A stretch of DNA of 60,254 bases from a virus, in IMG/VR virus record IMGVR_UViG_3300046170_000297, positions 1 to 60,254 of that record. One strand, 5' to 3'. The notes under the pieces were generated by a model. That model did not search any database and had not been told where the DNA came from. It was given only the letters and a program-made list of their open reading frames with translations. Shown one piece after another: positions 1 to 9,860 of the stretch; the stretch's first letter is position 1; each line of letters begins with the position of its first letter. The position numbers and the translations under genes were made by a program.

Positions 1-672
1 TGATATACCAACAGAAAGATCTATTGTTATAAAAAATGGTATAGATAATTTTCCTATAAGAAAGATTTATAAAAAAGGAGATCCTATAAAACTTATACAT
101 CACTGTACACCATGGCGAGGTTTAAATGTTTTATTAGGTGCAATGCAGGAAATAAAGAACCCCAATATTATACTAGATGTATATAGTTCATCGCAAGTCT
201 ATGGAGATGAATTTAAAAAAAATAATGATAAACAGTTTGAACCTTTATATGAACAAGCAGAAAAATTATCTAATGTAAATTATATTGGGTATAAACCTAA
301 TGAATATATTAGAGAGATGATGCCTAACTACGATATGTTTGTTTATCCATCTATATTTGAAGAGACTTCTTGTGCATCAGCTTTGGAAGCATTAGCTTCT
401 GGAGTTCATGTAATTACAAATAACTTTGGAGCATTATATGAAACATGCGCAGAGTGGCCTGTGTATATAAACTATTCTACTAATTATGAAAGCATGGCTA
501 TAGATACTGCGGAGCTATTAATATAGCAGCTAGTTATTTACATGAAGATTTTATGCAAGACCATTTAGAAGAACAACAAAAGTTTTATAAAAGATTTTAT
601 AGTTGGGAGAAAAAAGGAATGGAATGGACAAACTTTTTGAAAGGAGCTTTAAGTGAAAGAAACAATAAATGA
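1..672 (+). CDS. Glycosyltransferase family 4-like, C-terminal part (gene enters from the other end of the window)
   Basis: This is the C-terminal part of a GT-B fold, family 4-type glycosyltransferase, which would transfer a sugar from a nucleotide-sugar donor. Reading from base 2 the protein has a conserved TPWRGLNVLLGAM stretch, then GYKPNEYI, then the donor-binding segment EETSCASALEALASG with its E-x7-E pattern near 361-410. The frame breaks at 518-526. A single missing A in TTAATA restores the downstream frame, which runs to a TGA at 670-672. The missing N-terminus matches the partial gene at 59993-60254, so the gene crosses the ends of the window. It lies beside another glycosyltransferase-like gene and follows the tail genes. 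Acceptor unknown. Confidence 0.8.
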
Positions 673-778
673 AGATACTTATCAAACACTTAAAAGAAGT
701 TGAGGTAACACATACGAAAAAGCACTCTTCCTATGTGGAAACCGGACACCGGACAAAAAGAAACAAAGAAGAAAATAA
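653..778 (+). CDS. Small basic protein, interrupted by an in-frame TGA
   Basis: A GTG at 653 lies 6 bases after a good ribosome-binding site (AAAGGAG, 640-646), which decides this start. The frame encodes a peptide of about 41 residues with the core NTYEKALFLCGNRTPDKKK. It is broken by TGA at 701-703 in a context where TGG (Trp) would give a smooth protein, so I take the TGA as a point error. It overlaps the end of the glycosyltransferase by 20 bases and abuts the next gene. The lysine/arginine-rich tail suggests nucleic-acid contact, but the function is unknown. Confidence 0.45.
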
Positions 779-1527
779 AACCTTATATCTATATGTTTGT
801 ACACCTTGTCATAGTGAATGTTCTATGCATTACACTCAAGCCTTATTAGAATTACAACAACTTTGTATTAAAAAAGAATAAAAATTACATTTACTTTATT
901 AAAATCTTCTTTGTAACTCAAGGAAGAAATTATGTGTTCAGCTTTTTTAGAATCTAATTGTACACATATGTTATTTGTAGATTCAGATATATATTTTAGA
1001 GCAGATTCTATATTAAAAATGTTAAAGAAAGATGAGGAATTGATGTCTATTCCCTACCCCTTAAAAACAATGATGTGGGATAAACTTTACAAAAATGGAA
1101 CGATGGTGAAGTTAAGGGCCCTGAAGATATACATAGATATTTAAAATACTTATCCAATGAAAGTAGATAACCCAGAAGATATAAAGTTAGATAACGGAGT
1201 TATGGAAGTAACGCATAGTCCAACAGGAGTATGTTAATTAAAAGAAGTGTTTTTGACAAAATGATAAAGGCTTATCCTGACAAAGGAATCGTGCAAAAGA
1301 CAGTTATTAATGGTGGAGTATATAGATAGACCCCATATGTGGAATTTTTTTGACACATTACACGATACCGAAACAAAGATATTTTTAGGTGAGGATTTTT
1401 CATTTTGTAAGCTTTGGGAAGGACATTGGGGGGAAATGTTTTGCTTATATCAATGACCCAATAATACATGTGGGGAGAACATCAATATGAAGGTTGTTTT
1501 GCCGATGAGTTGAAACCAACCAAGTAA
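775..1527 (+). CDS. GT-A type glycosyltransferase-like protein, broken by several indels
   Basis: Pieces in different frames together make one protein of about 250 residues. They read TLYLYVCTPCHSECSMHYTQ (about 777-836), then CSAFLESNCTHMLFVDSDIY (about 931-990), then MSIPYPLK, SPTGVMLIKRSVFDKM, EDFSFCKLW, and a C-terminus near ELKPTK with stop at 1525-1527. The FVDSDIYF segment is the DxD motif expected of metal-dependent GT-A (family 2-like) glycosyltransferases. At least five single-base indels break the gene near 775, 878, 1090, 1145, 1240 and 1320-1430, so the exact start is uncertain. Probably modifies a phage or host surface glycan together with its family 4 neighbour. Confidence 0.6.
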
Positions 1528-1562
1528 AATGGTAATATTGTCTATAATTAATTAATTAGACT

Positions 1563-2516
1563 ATGGACCCATTTACACTAGCATTAGCCACATTTGGCGT
1601 ACAAAAACTTCGAGGAAAATCAACTAAGAAAGCACTTCAAAGCGCAGCTCTAATTGGTGGAGGAGCCTACGCTCTCGGGGCAGCAGGAGTAGGAGGATCA
1701 ACATTTACAGGTGCTCCACTATCAAGTGCTAAATCTTTTTTAGGTATGGGACAAGGTTCAGCTATAAGCCAACAAGCAGCAAGCTTACCTCAAATGAAAG
1801 GTGCAGATATAGCTGGAGCTCAATTTAGAACTGCAGCCGAACAGGCAACATTAGCAAATAAAGGATTAGTTGGTGCACAAAAAATTACTTCAGGTATTAC
1901 AAAAGAACCTGAAGGAATAGCTAAACTTTTTGATTATGCTAAAAATAATAAATTACAAACTGCCTTAATGGCTTCAAGTATAATTCCTTTATTAGCAAGC
2001 GAAGATGAAGGCGATGGTGGAATAGAAGGTTATAGCCCAGAAGATTATAAAAAAGCATATGAAGAACAATCTGGAAAATTACAAGGTGCGTTTGTACCTA
2101 CACAAAATACAAGACCCACAATGGATGAAACAATTAGATCAGATATGTTTTACGCAAACGAAGGTGGGTTAGCAACTGCAATTAAAAAATTTAATAAGGG
2201 TGGAGTAAACTATTTACCATCTAAGACAGATCATAATGAAAACGATTATAATAATTATGTAAGAGCAGAAGGTTATGTTGAAGATGGTGCGGGTAACGGG
2301 GATAAGGATGAAGATACTATGTTAGCACAATTAGCTGATGGAGAGTTTGTGTCACGTGCAGATGCAGTCCTAGGCGCAGGTATATTATCTGGAGGAGATC
2401 CAAAAAGTTATAAGAGTATGAGAAAAGCTGGTGCAAATTTTTTCTATGATCAACAAAAAAAATTAAAAAGAATTTACGATTTAGTTAATGACAACCAAAC
2501 TAATACAGTTCAGTAA
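1563..2516 (+). CDS. Probable virion structural/internal protein, 317 aa
   Basis: The N-terminal half is alanine/glycine-rich with a hydrophobic stretch around residues 25-45 and another near 135-147, suggesting membrane contact. The C-terminal part (about 250-317) carries TMLAQLADGEFVSRADAVLG followed by a basic, aromatic tail. That DGEFV..ADAV pattern is common at the C-termini of virion proteins in marine phages. It is first in a block of large Ala/Gly/Gln-rich genes ahead of the replication genes, a position fitting internal or ejection proteins. No strong ribosome-binding site is visible before the ATG. The 3' end overlaps the next gene by 29 bases. Function inferred from position and composition only. 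Confidence 0.6.
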   Translation: MDPFTLALATFGVQKLRGKSTKKALQSAALIGGGAYALGAAGVGGSTFTGAPLSSAKSFLGMGQGSAISQQAASLPQMKGADIAGAQFRTAAEQATLANKGLVGAQKITSGITKEPEGIAKLFDYAKNNKLQTALMASSIIPLLASEDEGDGGIEGYSPEDYKKAYEEQSGKLQGAFVPTQNTRPTMDETIRSDMFYANEGGLATAIKKFNKGGVNYLPSKTDHNENDYNNYVRAEGYVEDGAGNGDKDEDTMLAQLADGEFVSRADAVLGAGILSGGDPKSYKSMRKAGANFFYDQQKKLKRIYDLVNDNQTNTVQ

Positions 2517-2904
2517 AGAAGAGATTGATAAAGTATGGCCTTTAGCAAAAGAATTAGTGCACAAAGCTTGTATCAGAGCAGGAGGATTTATAAGTGAAGA
2601 GCATATTAAAGAACATTGTAAACAAGGTACAATGCAGCTTTGGATGGCTGTTACAGATACTAACGAAATTTTATGTGTGGGTGTTACTGAAATTAGAGAC
2701 TACCCTAATTACAAAGTTTGTGATGCTAAAATCGTCACTGGTAAAAGGTATAAAGAATGGTTTGATCAAATTGATAAAGTGGCTGAATGGGCTAAAGAAC
2801 AAGGTTGTAAAAAAATGGAAATCTTTTCAAGGCCTGGTTACGTCCCTTTATTTAAACAAAAAGGATATGTGGCAACACATGTTCAAGTAGAGAAAGACTT
2901 ATGA
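2488..2904 (+). CDS. GNAT-like N-acetyltransferase fold protein, 138 aa
   Basis: The size and pattern fit a small phage GNAT-like protein: an N-terminal helix, the central strands LWMAVTDTNEILCVGVTEI, and the late segment KMEIFSRPGYVPLFKQKGY, where GNAT enzymes have their last strand-helix-strand. The classical acetyl-CoA loop (Q/R-x-x-G-x-G/A) is poorly preserved, so catalysis is uncertain. Such proteins are common among podovirus virion genes. It overlaps the upstream gene by 29 bases and the downstream gene by 4 (ATGA), implying translational coupling. Role in the particle or in the cell is unknown. Confidence 0.55.
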   Translation: MTTKLIQFSKEEIDKVWPLAKELVHKACIRAGGFISEEHIKEHCKQGTMQLWMAVTDTNEILCVGVTEIRDYPNYKVCDAKIVTGKRYKEWFDQIDKVAEWAKEQGCKKMEIFSRPGYVPLFKQKGYVATHVQVEKDL

Positions 2905-3914
2905 TTAATATTAAAAAATTAAATATAAAAGAAAAGATAAAATTATTTACTGAGTTATATGAAGATATATCTGGTAAGGGTATTGGTGGAGATACAGAAC
3001 TTGCACATATAAATAAATTTGAATCTACACTTTTAAAAAGCGTTGGTGGTCAAGGAAGCATTAACCCTACTACAGGATTAAAACAATATCTTGGTGGTGG
3101 TGGAGGAGGCGGAGGTGGCTCCGGTACACAAACTACAATTGCAAGAGAAGCACCAGAAGTTGAAGCTAGAAAATTAGCACTTTATGATCAAGCAGCAAAT
3201 TTAGCAAAAACTCCTGTATCTATTCCTGGTATGCAAGTTGCAGGTCTTTCTCCATTAGAGCAAGCTGGTATTACTCAAGCTGGTCAAACAGGTGTTGGCG
3301 CAGGTACTGTTACTTCTGGTATCGGATCAATACAAACCGGTATGGCAAATCCAAACATTGGACAATTTTTAAATCCATATCAACAATATGTGACAAATGA
3401 AATTGGTAGACAGGGACAAATGATGGCACAACAAGTAGGTGCTAATGCTATTCAAGCTGGAGCGTTTGGAGGAGGAAGAGAAGGAGTTCAACAAGCAGAA
3501 CTTCAAGGAAGAACACTTTCAGCTATGGGCCAAGCACAAGCACAAGGTTTTCAAACTGCACTACAAGCAGCACAAACTCAAAGACAACAACAACTTGCAG
3601 GTGGACAATTACTAGGACAACTAGGAGCACAACAACAAGCTATGAGTCTTGCAGATATAAATGCACAGATGCAAGCAGGTGCGTTGCAAAGAGGTATTGG
3701 TCAAAGAACATTAGATGCCCAAAGAGCAACAGAATTACAAAGAGCATATGAGCCTTATCAAAGAGTGGAGTTTATGAAAGGTATCATGACTAATTTACCT
3801 ACGACACAAAGTAGTATTACAGCAACCACGGCTCCCGGGGCTAACCCATTTGCACAAGCAGCAGGAACAGCATTAGGTGGATATGCAGCTTATAACATGA
3901 TGCAACCGAGGTAA
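2901..3914 (+). CDS. Gln/Ala/Gly-rich probable internal virion protein, 337 aa
   Basis: After about 60 N-terminal residues there is a nine-glycine run (about residues 66-74), then a long Gln/Ala/Gly-rich helical region with GAFGGGREGVQQAELQGR near residue 190 and many QAQ/QQQ repeats. This composition and its place between two other large low-complexity genes suggest a DNA-ejection or internal core protein of a podovirus. The C-terminus is small and hydrophobic (AGTALGGYAAYNMM). No enzymatic motif is seen. It is translationally coupled to the GNAT-like gene by an ATGA overlap. Confidence 0.6.
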   Translation: MINIKKLNIKEKIKLFTELYEDISGKGIGGDTELAHINKFESTLLKSVGGQGSINPTTGLKQYLGGGGGGGGGSGTQTTIAREAPEVEARKLALYDQAANLAKTPVSIPGMQVAGLSPLEQAGITQAGQTGVGAGTVTSGIGSIQTGMANPNIGQFLNPYQQYVTNEIGRQGQMMAQQVGANAIQAGAFGGGREGVQQAELQGRTLSAMGQAQAQGFQTALQAAQTQRQQQLAGGQLLGQLGAQQQAMSLADINAQMQAGALQRGIGQRTLDAQRATELQRAYEPYQRVEFMKGIMTNLPTTQSSITATTAPGANPFAQAAGTALGGYAAYNMMQPR

Positions 3915-3916
3915 TT

Positions 3917-4781
3917 ATGGATAAAGTGTTAACAAGAAAAATGTTTAAAGACAGATACTTTAAATCATTAAAGCCAACTGTGAAACATTTTCAAGCGGGT
4001 GGTCTAGGTTCATTATCACCAAAAGAGAAAGCTATATATGCCGCAACTTTGGCTGCACCATTACTTCAAGCAAAAGGTAAAGGACTTGCTCCTGCACTAT
4101 CAGCATTAGGAGAAGGTGTTGGTAAATTACCTGCAACAATTTTATCTGTAGAAAAACAAAAAGGAACTGCACTAGATAGATCAAGAACTTTGACAGATGC
4201 AGAATTAAAAGAATATAATTTACCAAAAGGATCTATTGCACAAATAGATGGTAAAGGAAAAATTACTGTTGTATCTAAACCTTCTGCAGAATCTTTAAAA
4301 CAAATTCAAGGAAGTAAAAGAGTAAGAACTATTTTATCTAGAATTGGAGATGACTATTATAAATTAGGTAAACCTGTAGGTTTTGGTGATTTAGGTAGAA
4401 TTAGAGCATCACTTGGTAAGGTAGGTGGCTCACAATTTTCAAAAGACTACGGTGCTTTTAAAAGTAGAATACAACAAGCAACTTCATTTGTAACACAAGC
4501 GATCTCTGGTGCAGCAGTATCAGAACAAGAGGCAGAAAGAATTACAAAACTTATACCACAAGTAGGTGATACTGAAGCTACATTTGAAGCAAAGCTACAA
4601 GCATTAGATAGTTATTTTGCAGATGCTATTGCAATTGCAGAAGATAATAATGCAGACTTTACTACTGCCTTAGAGATTATGGAGGCAGTCTGGAAAAGGT
4701 GCTTCTAATTATATTGATTTAAGTGAAGGTGTTACTATTAAACAATACGGTGGTAATAAATATGATGTTAGTGCAAATTAA
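3917..4781 (+). CDS. Probable internal/ejection protein, about 288 aa, one frameshift
   Basis: The first 255 or so residues read in one frame and contain a hydrophobic alanine-rich helix (IYAATLAAPLLQA, residues 41-53) and helical segments ending at EIMEAVWKRCF. A single-base shift near 4685-4700 continues the protein as GASNYIDLSEGV to a TAA at 4779-4781. The length and Ala/Gly/Lys-rich composition match its neighbours in the internal-protein block. The shift is taken as a sequencing indel because the downstream frame is coding-like and stops 8 bases before the next start. Function inferred from context. Confidence 0.6.
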
Positions 4782-4789
4782 GGATTTAT

Positions 4790-7475
4790 ATGGCAGAGAT
4801 AGTTGTACAAGGAAATACATTTAAAATTAAAGGGAACAGAGCCTACTCCAAAAGAACAGGTAGCTATCGATTCTGTTTTAGCAGCTAAAAAAGCTGAAGG
4901 TAAAGGTGGATTAAGTTTTGATGATGAGATGAAACTTATGATTACACCTGAAGAAGTTTTATCAGACGCACAAAAAGGAAAATATAATAAAGATACAGAA
5001 AGTTTTTTAGCAAGCCCAGACTTTATGAGAATAGTAACAGAGGTAGGTTTATCTATCGCTGGTGGTATTGCAGGTGTTGCAGCAGCTCCTTTTACAGGAG
5101 GATCTTCTTTAGTTGGTACAGGATTGATGGCAGCAAGAGTTGCTAGAATAGCTAGACCACTTTTAAATTTAAGTAAAAATAAACAAAGATTAATTGGAGG
5201 TGTAACTGGTGCAGGACTAGGGGGTGGAGCTGGTGCAGCTATATCTCAAACATTTGATCCTAAAGAAAGTATTGTTAGAGAAGTTGCAAGAGGTACAGCT
5301 CAAGGTGCTTTCGGTGAACTACTTGGTTTTGGTATGGCAGGAGCCTTAGCTAAAACATATAACAAAGTTACAGGGTTTTCTTTAAAAACAATTCAAGGTG
5401 CGGACGATGTAGTTCGGGGTTTAGATGGAGATAAATTATTTTACAAAGAAATAAATAAAATTAAAGAAACAGGTAAACTACCATCAAAAGAAGTATTAGA
5501 TAAGTTATCGGATGAAACAGCAGAAGTTTATATTACACCACAACAAAGATCTATTTTAGAAAATAAAACATTATCAAAAAATGCATATGACAGTGCAATA
5601 GAAGCCAACCCAGATTTTTTTAAATTTAAAAAAAATATTTTAGGTAAAGGTGGAGAATTCGTTTTTGAAAGAGCAAATATTATTGCAGGTAAAGTTACAG
5701 AACAATCTGGTGTTGAGTTAGCTAGTTCATTATCTGCTGCATCTATTGGTGGTGGTGCATTTATTAGAAACACTGAAGGTTTAGGTAGATTAATGACTAT
5801 AGAATCTATTGATAATTTTACAAAAGTATTAACTAAAGACTTACCAAAAATAGATTATGACACTGCTGCAGATGGTGTAACAGCTTTTTTAAATTCACAA
5901 GTTAGAGGTGGTAAAGAAATATTTGAATCAACTAAAAATAAATTATGGGATGAATTAGGAGAAGGTATAAATAAGGCTACTCTATTACCTGATGGCAGTT
6001 ATAATCCTGCTTTCAATGTAAAAATTAACGGTCCTTCAGTACCACCAACATTAAAAGTTTTTAATAGTTTTACTGGTAGAACAGAGCCAAATGCGACTAA
6101 TTTATTTACATATGTTAATAAAGCAATAAAAGAAAACTTAACTGTACAAGATGAAGGAATAACAGCTATAACCTCAATGATTCAAAGAATGGGGAGTGAA
6201 ACAGATTATAATAATTTTAGAAGAGTTTATTCTGCAATAGGTAAAATGAAATTAGGTGGAACACCAGCTGATGCTGTTAAAGCTGAAGTAATAAAAAGAA
6301 TGGAATCTATGTTAGCTAATTCACCGCTACCTGCATCTGTTAACGCAGCTAGATTAGCTGCATCAGATTTTACTCGATTAGGTAGTGATGCATTCAAAGG
6401 TAAAGTTGTAAGTGATTTATTGAAAACAGATTTTGGACAAGAAAGATTATACAAACAAATAATTGGTGCAGGAAGACCAAGTTATTTTAGAGCTTTTCAA
6501 GAAAGTTTAGATGCTGCTAAAATTACCGCTGGAGGAAAAAAATACGATTTATTTTCTGGAAAAATAAAAACCGCAGGTGGTGTAGTTCCTGATAGAACTG
6601 CAATTCAAGGGGCTTTACAGGGACAATTTTTAAAAGATTTTTTGAATAATAGCGTAGATAAAAGTGGACAATATTTTAAACTAAATAAAACAAAAGCAGA
6701 AAAATTTTTAAAAGATCATGAATGGTTGTTAGGGGATGATCCTATAACAAAAAAACCAATTGGTTTTTTAGATGATTCACAAATAAAAGGTATAAGAGAA
6801 TATACAAGAAGATTACAATTAATTGAAGGTAAAATAAAACCACCAGGTGCTGCAGGAACAAGTGGAGATATGCTTGTACAGATGAAACAGGCCGGTGCGT
6901 TATCACAAATAGTTGGTGTAGTTGGTTTTGGTACAGGTACAATTGATCCAGGTGCCGCTACATTTTTTGTATTAGGTCCTGCTGGTTTAGCTTACGCAAT
7001 GTCTAGGCCTGCAACAACTAGAGCTTTAATAAATGGTTTAGGTAAAGCTAATAAAGGAATTGATAGTTATCAAGGTTTAACTAGGTATATTGGACAATTA
7101 AGTAGTGCATTAGTTTCGGAAGGTATCATTGGTCCCGTAGAAGCCAAGGCAGCTATGGATAAAGTTGAAGGAAACAAGGAAGCATATGAACAATATTTTA
7201 AGACAGGTATTATGCCTAGCGCTCCAGCAAAAAGAGAATTTGAACCAGAAAATGCACCTGCAATTGAAATAGACCCGTACTTACAATCTGGAATAAAAAG
7301 ACAAGGTACAGGACAAAGAACAGGATCAATAGTAAGATCTGGCTCTGATATACCTCTACCAAATGTTCAACCATCAAACTTACCAATGGGTGGACAACAA
7401 TCAAACACAGAACTAGCACAGGCCTTAAACCTTTTTAGTAAGGGAGGGATAGTCAGTGCCAAGAAAAGCTTCTAG
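4790..7475 (+). CDS. Large probable ejection protein, about 895 aa, frameshift near the start
   Basis: The start is ATG 4790 (MAEIVVQGNTFKIKG). One indel in the G run near 4832-4835 then moves the frame, and reading continues unbroken to 7475. Residues about 85-150 form glycine/alanine-rich hydrophobic stretches (GLSIAGGIAGVAAAPFTGG), and another lies near residues 700-735 (IVGVVGFGTGTIDPG), suggesting membrane insertion. Being by far the largest gene of the block, it is a candidate for the long ejection protein that forms a channel at infection. The C-terminal 20 bases overlap the next small gene. No lytic transglycosylase motif was recognised. Confidence 0.6.
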
Positions 7476-7671
7476 TAAAGATATACTTGCTCATCAAAGA
7501 ATGGATGACCATGAGAAGTTATGTAGAATTATGCAAGAAGAAACTAATAGAAAAATAAATGATGTTCATCAAGATATACATAGACTTGAAAAAATAATGA
7601 TAGCATCTACAGGATTTTTAATGACAACAATGCTAGGAATAATTGTTGCTCTTATTTTGAAATTAAACTAA
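7456..7671 (+). CDS. XhlA-like coiled-coil plus one membrane segment (holin-associated candidate), 71 aa
   Basis: A charged N-terminal helix (residues 15-48, heptad-like NRKINDVHQDIHRLEKIM) is followed by one hydrophobic helix (STGFLMTTMLGIIVALIL, residues 51-68). This is the architecture of the XhlA/haemolysin-like family, which often sits with holins. It begins inside the end of the large internal-protein gene and ends 8 bases before the exonuclease gene. A three-helix holin candidate lies elsewhere at 32401, so this one could be an accessory or a membrane anchor. No motif proves lysis function. Confidence 0.5.
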   Translation: MPRKASSKDILAHQRMDDHEKLCRIMQEETNRKINDVHQDIHRLEKIMIASTGFLMTTMLGIIVALILKLN

Positions 7672-7679
7672 AAGACCTT

Positions 7680-8420
7680 GTGCGTCTTGTTAGAGAAAAT
7701 AATTCATTTTATATTACCGACTTAAAACTCGAAAAGAAATATGAGTATGCTAAGTATACTCGAGACAACGACCTCGGCTCACGGCACTATAATGTTGGAG
7801 ATATAAAAATACCATCAGTCACAACTATATTATCAGCTACACAATCAGAAGATAAGAAAGCAGGGTTAGATGCATGGCGTGAAAGAGTAGGATACCAAGA
7901 AGCGCAACGTATAACTAATCAAGCTGCAACTCGGGGAACTGAGATGCACTATGTATTAGAAAATTATATTGATGGTAGAGGTTACATTAATCTGTCACCA
8001 GAGGGTGCCTTACCACGACTCATGGCTCACGAAATTGTAGAGAACTTAGATAAGTTAAAAGAAGTATGGGGTAATGAAGTTAGTCTTGCATATGAAGATA
8101 GATGGGCAGGTGCAACAGATGTAGTTGGTTTGTATGATGATCAACCTACAATCATTGACTTTAAACAATCTAATAAAATTAAAAGAGAACAATATGTAGA
8201 AGACTATTATTATCAAATCTGTGCATACTCCTTAGCACATAAGAAACAATATGGTCCTATAACACAAGGGTTAATATGTATCTGTACTAAAGATAAAGTT
8301 TATCAAGAATTTAAAATGAATGAGAATAAATTAAAAGAGTATGAAGAAAAATGGTTAGAAAGAGTAGAACGATATCATAAAACTAAAGCCACTTCTGAAC
8401 CTGTTCCCCAAGGGTCTTAG
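7680..8420 (+). CDS. PD-(D/E)XK exonuclease (RecB/Cas4-like), 246 aa
   Basis: The catalytic core is visible as the acidic residue in AGATDVVGLYDDQ (about 140-152) followed by TIIDFKQS (about 154-161), the D...D-x-K signature. A downstream QI-type helix with the YYQICAYSLA pattern is typical of RecB-family nucleases. The N-terminal half has IPSVTTILSAT and a conserved RGTEMHYVLE. It probably degrades DNA ends for recombination or host DNA breakdown, with the helicases and possible ssDNA-binding protein downstream. The start codon is GTG at 7680. The 3' end overlaps the tail of the convergent minus-strand helicase by 38 bases. Confidence 0.8.
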   Translation: MRLVRENNSFYITDLKLEKKYEYAKYTRDNDLGSRHYNVGDIKIPSVTTILSATQSEDKKAGLDAWRERVGYQEAQRITNQAATRGTEMHYVLENYIDGRGYINLSPEGALPRLMAHEIVENLDKLKEVWGNEVSLAYEDRWAGATDVVGLYDDQPTIIDFKQSNKIKREQYVEDYYYQICAYSLAHKKQYGPITQGLICICTKDKVYQEFKMNENKLKEYEEKWLERVERYHKTKATSEPVPQGS

Positions 8421-9789
8421 CAGATAATTCAATTTTGTTTTCAAGATTGTGTAATACCATTTGATCAATAGTATCTCTACAAATTATATCGATATAAGTT
8501 ACTTGAGACTTCTGTCCTATTCTATGAGCCCTGTCTTCGCTCTGTTGTCTTACTTCTAGATTATAAGAGTTACTAAAATAGATAACATACTTAGCAGCAG
8601 TCAGTGTTAGACCATACCCACCTACAGTTGGATTACCGACTAAGAATCTACACTCATCATTGTTTTGAAATTTTTCTACTGCTTTGTTACGAGCATCAAC
8701 AGAGTCTTTACCATAGATAGATACTACTGAGTCTACACCATAAGTCTCGGCTAATTTCTTTTTAATACCTTCAATGTTATGTACATAGTTTGCCCAGATA
8801 ATACATTTATCTTGAGTCTCTTCAATAATACTCATTAACTCTTTTAGTTTTGCATTGGTTTTAAAATCAACAATGTCACCTTCATTTGTTTTAACAAAAC
8901 CATTTGATACTTGTTGTAGTTTAAGTAATTCAGTTAATTTATTATTATAAGAAACTTCTGCATCTCTAAGAACCATAAGAGCAGATTCTTTTAGTTGTTC
9001 ATAAGCTTTTCGTTGTTCATCTGGTAGATCTACATATCTTTGTACATACATCTTTTCTGGTAGATCAAGACAATCTTTTTTTCTTACCCTATATGAAAAA
9101 TTTTTTAATTTATATTCTAGCTCTTCAAGATTCACATAATACTTTGGTATCTGTATATTATACCCACCCCGTTCTATACTAAACATAACTGCATACTTAG
9201 CTTTGAATACTGTGTAGTTATCATACCCTAATAACTTTTTATCTAAGAATGCACATTGTGAAAATAAATCTAATGGTGATTTAGTTATAGGGGAACCTGT
9301 TAGTATTCTTTTATATCTAGCAAGTTGACCTAATTTAATTATAGCTTTAGTTCTTGATGCTCTTAAATTTTTAATAGAAGTACTTTCATCTAATATAATC
9401 ATACTTCTCATACCATGTTTTTGTAATTTAGATTCTAACCACTTCTTACCTGAAGCATGGGATAACGCTTCAACATTCATAAGTACAAATGTAAGTTTAT
9501 CTGGATCCATCCTAAATGTTTTATCTTTTGAAACTTTCCAAGTATAAATGTTAGTATTTTCTGGACAATGAATATCAATTTCTTTTTTCCAATTTTGGTA
9601 TACAGAGTTTGGTGCAATAACAAATGCAAAATCAATTCTTTTATCTTGGTATAGATAAGCTGCATTATCTATAGCTACCTTTGTCTTACCGGTTCCCATC
9701 TCCATAAAGTATGCAAAGTTGTATGGTTTAGCCCCTTCTATTAATGATCTTCTTTGATGACTGAAGGGTTCTGTTTTGTATTTGTACAT
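8383..9789 (-). CDS. SNF2-family DEAD-like helicase/translocase, 468 aa
   Basis: An ATP-dependent superfamily 2 DNA translocase. Seen motifs: Walker A MGTGKTK (31-37), motif II LDEST (133-137), motif III TGSPI (164-168), and motif VI RAHRIGQ (420-426) preceded by QQSED. The RAHRIGQ form is diagnostic of the SNF2/RapA group. At 468 residues it is a minimal two-lobe engine without accessory domains. It is the only large gene of the replication block on the minus strand. It meets the exonuclease gene tail to tail and diverges from 9861 across a 71-base gap holding a perfect palindrome. Role probably in replication or recombination remodelling. Confidence 0.9.
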   Translation of the reverse strand: MYKYKTEPFSHQRRSLIEGAKPYNFAYFMEMGTGKTKVAIDNAAYLYQDKRIDFAFVIAPNSVYQNWKKEIDIHCPENTNIYTWKVSKDKTFRMDPDKLTFVLMNVEALSHASGKKWLESKLQKHGMRSMIILDESTSIKNLRASRTKAIIKLGQLARYKRILTGSPITKSPLDLFSQCAFLDKKLLGYDNYTVFKAKYAVMFSIERGGYNIQIPKYYVNLEELEYKLKNFSYRVRKKDCLDLPEKMYVQRYVDLPDEQRKAYEQLKESALMVLRDAEVSYNNKLTELLKLQQVSNGFVKTNEGDIVDFKTNAKLKELMSIIEETQDKCIIWANYVHNIEGIKKKLAETYGVDSVVSIYGKDSVDARNKAVEKFQNNDECRFLVGNPTVGGYGLTLTAAKYVIYFSNSYNLEVRQQSEDRAHRIGQKSQVTYIDIICRDTIDQMVLHNLENKIELSAKTLGEQVQKWL

Positions 9790-9803
9790 TGAGAATGATT
9801 TAA

Positions 9804-9834
9804 ATTATTTATTTGCAAAGATCAAATAAATAAT
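9804..9834. promoter_or_regulatory. Perfect 12-bp inverted repeat between divergent genes (possible operator)
   Basis: ATTATTTATTTG (9804-9815) is repeated as its exact reverse complement at 9823-9834 around a 7-base centre, CAAAGAT. It sits between the start of the minus-strand helicase (9789) and the plus-strand gene at 9861, where promoters for both should lie. It has no T tract of its own beyond the arms and is very AT-rich, so a dimeric repressor or activator site is more likely than a terminator. No experimental basis. Confidence 0.5.
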
Positions 9835-9860
9835 ATATTGATTCGACCAAGGAGGTTCTT

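Noticed and set aside
653-778. In-frame TGA where Trp is expected, hinting at TGA recoded as Trp
   Set aside because: Several clear genes here end at TGA (for example 670, 19787, 20138, 25336), so the codon is a stop. A point error explains the single case.
7680-8420. Cas4 proper
   Set aside because: The iron-sulphur cysteines of Cas4 are missing. Only the general RecB-like nuclease core is present.
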